Below, piece by piece: positions 1 through 5,057 of a DNA stretch of 6,529 nucleotides. Within the stretch, counting starts at the first letter, position 1. Every line of letters begins with the position of its first letter. This DNA is from JBCBZH01 sp039815415 (GTDB lineage: Bacteria; Bacteroidota; Rhodothermia; Rhodothermales; Rubricoccaceae). Where the stretch lies: contig JBCBZH010000251.1 of NCBI GenBank assembly GCA_039815415.1, forward strand, positions 1-6,529, given 5' to 3'. Position numbers and translations under genes: made by a program. Below the pieces are notes generated by a model. That model was not told the DNA's origin, did not search any database, and worked only from the letters and a program-made list of their open reading frames with translations.

Positions 1-87
1 GAGGCCCTGCTCGTCGGGATCGACCCGATTGGGCGGCGGATCGGAGACCGAATTGCCCGGACGCGCGTACTCGAGGCGCGGGCCTAA
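1..87 (+). CDS. C-terminal fragment of an unidentified protein
   Basis: The first frame reads open from the window edge for 28 codons and ends in TAA. The residues (EALLVGIDPIGRRIGDRIAR and eight more) are a plausible coding tail: most codons end in G or C, as in the genes downstream, and the stop is followed by clearly non-coding repeat sequence. The tail is arginine-rich and matches no family I recognise. The gene start lies outside the window, so neither product nor length can be given. It reads in the same direction as dnaX but is separated from it by 318 bp containing a structured repeat, so co-transcription is uncertain. The open frame could be chance in GC-rich DNA. Confidence 0.45.
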   Translation, partial: EALLVGIDPIGRRIGDRIARTRVLEARA

Positions 88-88
88 A

Positions 89-302
89 TCGCCAGCTCGA
101 CGCTTTCCGGCGCAGCGCTATCGGCACGAGCTTGTCATCCTGAGCGGAGTCCCACAGGGACGCAGTCGAAGGATCTATGCTGAGCACAGCGCCAGCTCGA
201 GCTGAGGAAACGTGGTGCCACCCTGAGATCCTTCGACTCGCTCCGCTCGCTCAGGATGACAACTCAGGAGGGTATGCACCTCCATCTCCCTCGAGCTGGC
301 GA
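89..302. repeat. Concentric inverted-repeat element, MITE-like
   Basis: This fills most of the 318-bp gap before dnaX. The outer ends are a perfect 12-bp inverted repeat: TCGCCAGCTCGA at 89-100 and its reverse complement at 291-302. Inside is a second inverted repeat (131-176 against 226-262). At the centre is a perfect 12-bp palindrome, CAGCTCGAGCTG, at 193-204. All three have midpoints between about 195 and 199, so they are nested around one axis. No flanking target duplication is visible and no protein is encoded. It could be a non-autonomous mobile element, a REP-like extragenic palindrome, or a transcribed hairpin. No T-tract follows it, so a simple intrinsic terminator is unlikely. Confidence 0.6.
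131..262. repeat. Extragenic palindrome (GTCATCCTGAGC...GAAGGATCT type)
   Basis: The left arm runs 131-176 and the right arm 226-262. Two blocks pair perfectly: 132-145 (TTGTCATCCTGAGC) with 249-262 (14 bp), and 164-176 (AGTCGAAGGATCT) with 226-238 (13 bp). Between the blocks the arms differ by insertions: the left carries CCCACAGGGACG-type extra bases and the right has an extra CGCT. From memory, this word pair is a recurrent intergenic palindrome in many unrelated GC-rich bacterial genomes. What it does is not known to me. Confidence 0.75.
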
Positions 303-405
303 CTTGTCCACATCGGCCAGGACCACCGGCCTCTGACGGTATGTTGGCGGTGCCCTGTGGCATCTTGCCGATGTCCCCCGGACCGTTCCCGGATCTGCCT
401 TTTCG

Positions 406-2658
406 ATGCCTGACGCCCTGCTTCCCGACGCCAGCTCATCCGACGCGCCCACGGACGCGCGCTACCTCGTCACGGCCCGGAAGTACCGCCCACAGACCTT
501 TGGCGATCTCGTCGCCCAGGAGCACGTCGCCGGGACGCTCCGCAACGCCATCACGAGCGGCCGCCTCGCACACGCCTACCTGTTCAGCGGCCCCCGGGGC
601 GTCGGCAAGACGACGGCGGCGCGGATCCTCGCGAAGGCGGTCAACTGCGAGACGCCGCTCTCAGAGCGCCCCAACGCCGAGCCGTGCCGGACCTGCGCCT
701 CGTGCCGCGCCTTTGAGAGCGGGCGGTCGATGAACATCATCGAGATCGACGCGGCGAGCAACAACCGCGTCGAAGACATCCGCGAGCTGCGCGACACCGT
801 CCGCGTGCCGCCGCAGGGGGCCAAGAAGAAGGTCTACATCCTGGACGAGGTCCACATGCTCTCCGCCAGCGCGTTCAACGAGCTGCTGAAGACCCTCGAA
901 GAGCCACCGCCCTACGCGCTGTTCATCTTCGCGACGACCGAGCCCCACAAGGTCCTCCCCACGATCCTGAGCCGGACGCAGCGCTTCGACTTCCGCCGCA
1001 TCGCCGTTCCGGAGATCGTGGGTCGGCTGGAGGCCATCTGCGCCGAGGAGAACGTCCAGGCCGACGAGGAAAGCCTCGTGCTGATCGCTCGCAAGGGCGA
1101 CGGCGCCCTCCGCGACGCCCTCTCGCTGTTCGACCAAGCCGTCTCGCTCTGCGGCACCCAGCTCGAGGCCCCCGCCCTCCGCGACGCCCTTGGCGTGGTG
1201 GATACCGACCTCTACTTCGCGACCACCGACCGCGCCCATGCGGGCGACCGCCCCGGCCTCCTCGGGCTGGTTGACGGGCTGGTGACGCGCGGCTACGATC
1301 TCAACGAGTTCGTCCTCGGGCTGGCGGAGCACATCCGCAACCTGCTCGTGGCGCGTTCCACCGGCACCGGCGATCTCATCGAAGGCACCCTCGCCACCAA
1401 GGAGCGCTACCTGAGCGCCGCTGGCCCGTACTCAGAGGCGGATCTGCTGCACCTCCTCATGCTCACCGAGGAGACCGCCAGCGCGCTCCGCGAGAGCCGC
1501 CAGCCGCGCCTGACCCTCGAGCTGGCGCTGCTCAAGATGGGCAGCCTCGAGAAGGCCGCCGACCTCAAGCAGCTCCTCGGGCACCTGAAGCGCCTCGAAG
1601 CCGCCGTAGCATCGGGCACGCTGCCAAACCCGAGTGCGGAGACCCCGGATACGCCGAGCCCTGCACCGACGCCCCCGACCGCCAGCTCGCCGTCGCCCGA
1701 GGCGTCATCGGCCACGCCCCCCACCAGCCCGTCGGACCCCGCGTCTGAGGGACCTGTCACACCGGCTCCGGCCACGCCGACTCCCGCCACACCGGCGCCG
1801 CAGACCGCTGAGCCGAAAGCGACGTACAGCTCCCCGGCACCGCCCGCTCGCGACACGCCTTCGGTGCCTCCACCAACAGGGCCTTCCAGACACGCGGCCT
1901 CGCCCCCACCGACCGGTTATGCGTCGGCTCCGGACGAGCTGGCGACCGAGGAGAATCCATTCCCGCCGCAGCACGCCTACGATCCCACCCCAGAGCCTGA
2001 ACCGGACACCCCGCAGCCTCCTCCCTCGGACGACTCCGACGGCGGCATCCCGACCCCATCGACCCCGGAGCCAGTCGCCCCGACACCCGCACCGGCTCTC
2101 GCGCAGCCGCGCTCTGTGCCCTCGCAGCGCGAGTCGCTGTTCGGGGCTCCGGCCCTCCGCCGCTCGGGTGGCGATGGCGCGTCCGGGTCGAACGCCGCGC
2201 TTGCGATCGGTGATGGCACCTCCGAGGGCTCTCCCCAGCTGGCTGACGCCGACCTTCGGTTCGCCGCACCGGTCACCGATCCGCTCAGCGGTGCGCTCGC
2301 CGACGTTCGGGACGCCTGGCCCAAGCTGGTTGACGCCGTTCGTGTGGAGGGCCACGTCCGGCTGGCGGCGGTCATCGGGTCCGGCACCCCGCACCGCGTG
2401 TCGCGAGGCTCCGTGGAGGTGGCCATGCCCGACGACTTCTCGCAGCGCGTGGCGACCAGCGAGATGGCGACGCTGACGGCGATTCTCGGTCGCATCCTCG
2501 GCAGTGAGCCGCCCGCGCTCCGGTTCACCGTCGCCCCGAAGGACGTGCCGGAAACCGCCCGCGAGGCCGACCCGTTCGAGAGGCTCAAGCAGCTCCGTCA
2601 GGAGCACCCGACCGTGCGTGCGCTCTTCGAGCGCTTCGGCGCGGAAATCGTCTGGTAG
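406..2658 (+). CDS. dnaX: DNA polymerase III subunit gamma/tau
   Basis: Clamp-loader ATPase of the replisome, which loads the beta clamp and tethers polymerase cores. An AAA+ module fills about residues 18-380: Walker A GPRGVGKT (62-69), zinc cysteines C81, C94, C97 and C100, Walker B ILDEVH (145-150), sensor 1 ATTE (176-179), arginine finger in SRTQRF (R190), and sensor 2 in GALRDALS (R236). A Pro/Thr/Ala/Ser-rich linker follows (about 408-624). The conserved C-terminal region (625-750) ends in PFERLKQLRQEH...RFGAEIVW, which I associate with Bacteroidota DnaX. At 750 residues it exceeds the E. coli protein (643), mainly because of the linker. Two small oddities: Thr replaces the usual Cys of the SRC motif, and the first two zinc cysteines are 12 rather than 8 residues apart. 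I see no A-run slippage site for a frameshifted gamma form. The ATG at 406 has only a weak GGA upstream, but homology begins soon after it. Confidence 0.97.
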   Translation: MPDALLPDASSSDAPTDARYLVTARKYRPQTFGDLVAQEHVAGTLRNAITSGRLAHAYLFSGPRGVGKTTAARILAKAVNCETPLSERPNAEPCRTCASCRAFESGRSMNIIEIDAASNNRVEDIRELRDTVRVPPQGAKKKVYILDEVHMLSASAFNELLKTLEEPPPYALFIFATTEPHKVLPTILSRTQRFDFRRIAVPEIVGRLEAICAEENVQADEESLVLIARKGDGALRDALSLFDQAVSLCGTQLEAPALRDALGVVDTDLYFATTDRAHAGDRPGLLGLVDGLVTRGYDLNEFVLGLAEHIRNLLVARSTGTGDLIEGTLATKERYLSAAGPYSEADLLHLLMLTEETASALRESRQPRLTLELALLKMGSLEKAADLKQLLGHLKRLEAAVASGTLPNPSAETPDTPSPAPTPPTASSPSPEASSATPPTSPSDPASEGPVTPAPATPTPATPAPQTAEPKATYSSPAPPARDTPSVPPPTGPSRHAASPPPTGYASAPDELATEENPFPPQHAYDPTPEPEPDTPQPPPSDDSDGGIPTPSTPEPVAPTPAPALAQPRSVPSQRESLFGAPALRRSGGDGASGSNAALAIGDGTSEGSPQLADADLRFAAPVTDPLSGALADVRDAWPKLVDAVRVEGHVRLAAVIGSGTPHRVSRGSVEVAMPDDFSQRVATSEMATLTAILGRILGSEPPALRFTVAPKDVPETAREADPFERLKQLRQEHPTVRALFERFGAEIVW

Positions 2659-2674
2659 AACCGGCTGTGAGCGC

Positions 2675-2717
2675 TGGGCTGTGCATTCTCAGCCCATGGC
2701 CCATGGCCCACAGCCCA
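2675..2717 (+). repeat. 9-bp inverted repeat between dnaX and ybaB
   Basis: TGGGCTGTG at 2675-2683 pairs perfectly with CACAGCCCA at 2709-2717 across a 25-nt loop, within the 66-bp dnaX-ybaB gap. It could form an RNA hairpin just ahead of the ybaB start. No T-run follows, so an intrinsic terminator is not supported. The right arm overlaps the tandem repeat described separately, so part of the pairing may be a by-product of that repeat. Confidence 0.5.
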
Positions 2718-2725
2718 CACCCCAA
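2691..2725 (+). repeat. Degenerate 7-bp tandem repeat (RGCCCAY)n
   Basis: Four consecutive heptamers fit RGCCCAY: AGCCCAT (2691), GGCCCAT (2698), GGCCCAC (2705) and AGCCCAC (2712). A fifth, degraded unit ACCCCAA (2719) runs into the A of the ybaB ATG. The array occupies the position where a ribosome binding site for ybaB would be, and none is visible there. Changes in copy number would alter the spacing upstream of ybaB; that is inference. Confidence 0.65.
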
Positions 2726-3072
2726 TGGACGGCACCCCCAACATGGCGGACCTCTTCGGCCGGATGGCCGAGATGCAACAGAAGATGGCGGACACACAGA
2801 GCATGCTCGAGGCCGAGCGCGTGACGGCGGAAGCCGGAGGCGGCATGGTCTCGGTCACGGCCAACGGCGCAGGCCGCATCGTCTCCATCAAGATCGAGCC
2901 CGACGCTGTAGACCCCGACGACCTCGAGCTGTTGGAGGACCTCGTGATGGCGGGCGTCAACAAGGCCATCGAGGAGGCCGAGGCGATGAAGGCGCGCAAG
3001 ATGCAGGACGCCGCCACGTCGATGCTCCCGCCGGGCCTGGACCTCGGCAACATGGGCCTGCCAGGGATGTGA
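2725..3072 (+). CDS. ybaB: YbaB/EbfC family nucleoid-associated protein
   Basis: Small dimeric DNA-binding protein of the nucleoid, 115 residues and close to the family norm of about 105-110. The pattern fits: an N-terminal Met/Gln-rich helix (GRMAEMQQKMADTQSMLEAE, residues 12-31), then a beta sheet with GGGMVSVTANGAGRIVSIKI (38-57), then DAVDPDDLELLEDLV and a helix NKAIEEAEAMKARKMQ. This corresponds to the family signature in which a V.V..NG...V..I.I strand pair precedes D...LEDL and the N.A...A helix. The tail is Met/Gly/Pro-rich. The gene follows dnaX by 66 bp, the usual order. An alternative start at the ATG at 2743 would give 109 residues beginning MADLFGRMAE. Neither start has a clear ribosome binding site, and a tandem repeat abuts the first. 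Confidence 0.94.
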   Translation: MDGTPNMADLFGRMAEMQQKMADTQSMLEAERVTAEAGGGMVSVTANGAGRIVSIKIEPDAVDPDDLELLEDLVMAGVNKAIEEAEAMKARKMQDAATSMLPPGLDLGNMGLPGM

Positions 3073-3139
3073 TGCGGAGCCAACGAAAGGGACCGTACAG
3101 CATTTATTGATGGCTATACCTCCCGAATAGGCTGTCCCT

Positions 3140-3412
3140 GTGTTCTACATCTCGTTCTGTTATGGCGAGGACATTCTCTATCTCTGGGCTGACACCGACG
3201 AGATCGAGAAGGCGAACGAGATCTGGTTTGAACATGTCACAACCTCGCAGGAATATGCCCCATTCCACCTGTGTGCTCGTGACGCGCTGTACGAACCGCT
3301 ACTTATGCAGGATGAGACCGCGGTATGGAGCCTTGGCCTCTTCTCTGGTGAAGGTGAAGAAGTAGACGTTCTACTGGGTTACGCGGTGGGCCCAATTCAG
3401 TTGAGTCTGTAA
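3140..3412 (+). CDS. Hypothetical acidic small protein, atypical composition
   Basis: A 90-codon frame starts with GTG at 3140; an in-frame TAG four codons upstream (3128-3130) blocks any longer form. I recognise no family. The protein is strikingly acidic: I count 17 Asp/Glu against one Lys and one Arg. It also has three Trp and many aromatics near the N-terminus (FYISFCYGEDILYLWADTDE). There is no signal peptide or membrane segment. About 34 of 90 codons end in A or T, far more than in dnaX, ybaB or recR, so the gene looks acquired. It sits between ybaB and recR, which are usually adjacent. Such small acidic proteins can be immunity proteins or DNA mimics, but nothing here shows either. No ribosome binding site is visible, so it could also be a truncated remnant. 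Confidence 0.55.
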   Translation: MFYISFCYGEDILYLWADTDEIEKANEIWFEHVTTSQEYAPFHLCARDALYEPLLMQDETAVWSLGLFSGEGEEVDVLLGYAVGPIQLSL

Positions 3413-3475
3413 ACCGACGTGCCCTGATAGCTCCTCATCTGAGCAGATATGGAACAGATCTGACTGAACGACATC

Positions 3476-3495
3476 CGTGACGCACGGCTGTCACG
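3476..3495 (+). promoter_or_regulatory. Small inverted repeat upstream of recR
   Basis: CGTGAC (3476-3481) and GTCACG (3490-3495) form a perfect 6-bp inverted repeat around an 8-nt spacer, ending 36 bp before the recR ATG. It could be an operator or a small hairpin. It lies in the 119-bp gap after the acidic ORF, where a promoter for recR would be needed if the inserted gene broke the operon. No -35/-10 or Bacteroidota-type TTTG promoter is convincing here. Confidence 0.25.
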
Positions 3496-3531
3496 CCGCG
3501 TCCGTATCGTTCGAGTCGCCAGCTCGATGCC

Positions 3532-4203
3532 ATGCACCTGACCTCTGAAACCGTCGAGGCCCTCGTGGAGCAGCTCTCCAAGCTGCCAACGATTGGTCGC
3601 AAGTCTGCCCAGCGGCTGGCGGCGTACGTGCTCAAGATGCCCCGCGAAGAGGTCGTCGAGCTGGCGAAGGCGCTCGTGGCGGCCAAGGACCGCGTCAAGA
3701 CGTGCTCGGTGTGCTTCAACGTGACCGACGAGGATCCCTGCCCCATCTGCGCCTCCCAGCGGCGCGACCGGTCGGTGATCTGCGTTGTCGAAGAGCCCTC
3801 GGATGTGCTCGCGCTGGAGCGCACCGGCGACTACCGGGGCCTCTACCACGTCCTCGGCGGCGTCATCTCTCCGCTCGATGGAATCGGGCCCAACGACCTG
3901 CACATCCGCGAGCTGGTGGCCCGCGTGGCGAAGCCCCAACCCGCCGGGGCGGCGGTCGCCAGCGCGGAGGGCGTGGCCGAACCTGCGGAGAGCTATGGCG
4001 AGGGAACAGCGGTGCAGGAGGTCATCCTCGCCATGAACCCCAACGTGGAGGGCGACACGACGGCCTACTACGTCAGCCAGGTGCTCGAACCGTTCGGCGC
4101 CAAGGTGACACGCATCGCTCGAGGCCTGCCTATCGGTGGCGACCTAGAGTTCGCCGACGAGGCCACGCTGAGCCGCGCCCTCGAAGGACGGGGCGGGCTG
4201 TAA
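3532..4203 (+). CDS. recR: Recombination mediator protein RecR
   Basis: Cytoplasmic DNA repair protein that works with RecO (and RecF) to load RecA onto SSB-coated gaps. Domains in order: helix-hairpin-helix with LPTIGRKSAQRLA (18-30); C4 zinc finger C58, C61, C70, C73; TOPRIM domain beginning VVEEPSD (85-91), then YHVLGGVISPLDGIGP (105-120), EVILAMNPNVEGD (163-175) and the conserved end RIARGLPIGGDLEFADEATL. Length is 223 residues against about 200 in E. coli. The extra length is an Ala/Gly/Glu-rich insertion at about 134-159, between the two halves of TOPRIM. The ATG at 3532 gives the normal N-terminus. There is no clear ribosome binding site, but the 12-bp word TCGCCAGCTCGA ends 4 bp before the start codon. 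The gene is separated from ybaB by 459 bp and abuts a convergent gene. Confidence 0.97.
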   Translation: MHLTSETVEALVEQLSKLPTIGRKSAQRLAAYVLKMPREEVVELAKALVAAKDRVKTCSVCFNVTDEDPCPICASQRRDRSVICVVEEPSDVLALERTGDYRGLYHVLGGVISPLDGIGPNDLHIRELVARVAKPQPAGAAVASAEGVAEPAESYGEGTAVQEVILAMNPNVEGDTTAYYVSQVLEPFGAKVTRIARGLPIGGDLEFADEATLSRALEGRGGL

Positions 4204-4635
4204 TCAGGTCTTCCCGCGCACGAGCCCGATCAGCACCAGCACCGTTGCAACCACGCTCGCCAGCGCGCTGACGACGATGATGGTGTTGGTCACGAGTTCC
4301 TCCATCGGTGTGCCTGTGAACCCGGCACCGGCGATGGGAGCCGCCTCACTCGTCCCGAGAATCGCGGACAGGAGCAGCCCCACCCAGAGACCATACATCC
4401 CGAGCAGCGCTGTCCCGTAGGCGGTGCGCTCCATCCATCCGTCGAGTTGGACGTGCGCCCACATCAGCCCGAAGGCCCAGAGCACCAGCGCGTCCTGCAC
4501 CCCTGCGAGGTGTGCGGAGAGCCCCATCCGAGGGTTGGGCAGGTACGGGACGAGGAAGCCGTTGAGCAGCCCGAGAAGAAACAGGACCGTGCCGTGGATG
4601 AGCAGGCGGCGGCCGGTTGGTGTGAGCGCTGTCAT
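4204..4635 (-). CDS. Four-helix membrane protein, hydroxylaminobenzene mutase-like
   Basis: From the ATG at 4635 this is a 143-residue inner-membrane protein with four hydrophobic segments at about 11-31, 45-63, 72-93 and 117-139. The stretch after the first helix, NPRMGLSAHLAGVQDAL (34-50), strongly recalls the conserved NPRMGL.AHLEG motif of HabA/HabB-type hydroxylaminobenzene mutases. Those enzymes rearrange hydroxylaminobenzene to 2-aminophenol in nitrobenzene degradation. Many such homologues occur outside any nitroarene pathway, so the substrate here is unknown. A TTG start at 4683 would add 16 residues (beginning MRDAVLYAAS) that do not look like the family; I prefer the ATG because homology starts right after it. 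No ribosome binding site is evident for either. The gene converges on recR with no bases between the stop codons. Confidence 0.77.
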   Translation of the reverse strand: MTALTPTGRRLLIHGTVLFLLGLLNGFLVPYLPNPRMGLSAHLAGVQDALVLWAFGLMWAHVQLDGWMERTAYGTALLGMYGLWVGLLLSAILGTSEAAPIAGAGFTGTPMEELVTNTIIVVSALASVVATVLVLIGLVRGKT

Positions 4636-4748
4636 GAGAGGCGTCGTGTCGGCGGATGCCGCGTAGAGTACCGCATCACGCAACGCGAATTGTCATTGGA
4701 CGGGGGGCGCACCAGGGTGAGCGCATGCTAGCCGGAGCATCTCTAACC

Positions 4749-4783
4749 GCCCCCTAGCACGCGAAAGCGTGCGATGAGGGGGC
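4749..4783 (+). repeat. Hairpin with GAAA tetraloop
   Basis: GCACGC (4757-4762) pairs with GCGTGC (4767-4772) around a GAAA loop, the GNRA type. After a small internal loop (TA against GATGA), GCCCCC (4749-4754) pairs with GGGGGC (4778-4783). A second small stem, CCCGC/GCGGG (4785-4789/4793-4797), follows at once. Both lie inside the MITE-like element. No T-tract follows, so these are not classical terminators. Confidence 0.6.
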
Positions 4784-4877
4784 TCCCGCGGAGCGGGTGG
4801 GGGTGTCTTCGCCAACTCGTCAGGCTGAGAACACCCTCCGACCGCGAAGCCTGTCCTCGCGAAGGCGGGGGCGGCCA

Positions 4878-4894
4878 CCTCCCTCAAAGGGAGG
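4878..4894. repeat. 7-bp hairpin, CCTCCCT/AGGGAGG
   Basis: CCTCCCT (4878-4884) and AGGGAGG (4888-4894) form a perfect stem with a 3-nt CAA loop, just inside the right inverted repeat of the MITE-like element. From memory, CCTCCCTCAAAGGGAGG-type palindromes are frequent between genes in GC-rich bacteria. There is no T-tract on either side. Confidence 0.5.
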
Positions 4895-5045
4895 ATTAGC
4901 ATGCGCTCGCCCAGGGGGCGCACAGACCGCCCTGCCCTGCCCCACCTGGCCGTTTATCTTGCCACCCGCTAGCCCCGAACTCGCAAGCTCGCCTATTCGC
5001 CTCCGCTACCGTCCCGTTCTGTCTCCCGCGCGCTCGCTGCGCTCT

Positions 5046-5051
5046 GAAGGG
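5046..5051 (+). promoter_or_regulatory. Ribosome binding site of the receptor gene
   Basis: GAAGGG lies 6 nt before the ATG at 5058. It is the only clear Shine-Dalgarno-like sequence in the window, and it supports this start, which also gives a proper signal peptide. Confidence 0.5.
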
Positions 5052-5057
5052 TTCGCC

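Larger units (their letters stand above)
4703..4923. mobile_element. MITE-like element with direct repeats
   Basis: The identical 10-mer GGGGGCGCAC occurs at 4703-4712 and 4914-4923, in direct orientation, bracketing a 201-bp segment (4713-4913). The segment's ends are inverted repeats: GAGCGCATGCTA at 4719-4730 is the perfect reverse complement of 4897-4908, and pairing extends outward to 15 of 17 over 4714-4730/4897-4913. The interior is non-coding and packed with small hairpins. The arrangement resembles a non-autonomous transposable element with a target-site duplication. The G-rich direct repeats could be chance, since the region is rich in G-runs; the inverted repeat is the firmer evidence. 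It fills most of the 374-bp gap (4684-5057) between the membrane protein and the receptor gene. Confidence 0.6.

Noticed and set aside
88..405. SRP RNA or tRNA gene upstream of dnaX, as in some Firmicutes
   Set aside because: No GGAAGGAAGCAGC-like SRP core and no tRNA T-loop or acceptor pattern is present; the region is explained by inverted repeats.
661..1332. 223-codon frame on the - strand within dnaX
   Set aside because: It is antisense to the best-conserved AAA+ part of dnaX and has no recognisable domain.
1634..2607. Long frames on both strands over the dnaX linker
   Set aside because: They are Arg/Pro/Ser-rich shadows of the proline-rich linker codons; the dnaX frame continues into a conserved C-terminal region.
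406..2658. Programmed frameshift in dnaX giving a short gamma form
   Set aside because: I found no A6-A9 run or A AAA AAG slippery heptamer near the linker; the nearest AAGAAGAAG stretch (about 823-831) lies within the AAA+ core and is not slippery.
2691..2725. CRISPR-like array
   Set aside because: The units are 7 bp and directly tandem, without spacers.
4749..4894. Intrinsic terminators for the flanking genes
   Set aside because: The hairpins are strong but none is followed by a T-run on either strand.
4955..4961. Bacteroidota -7 promoter element (TATCTTG) for the receptor gene
   Set aside because: It matches TAnnTTTG only partly and has no TTG-type -33 element at the right distance.
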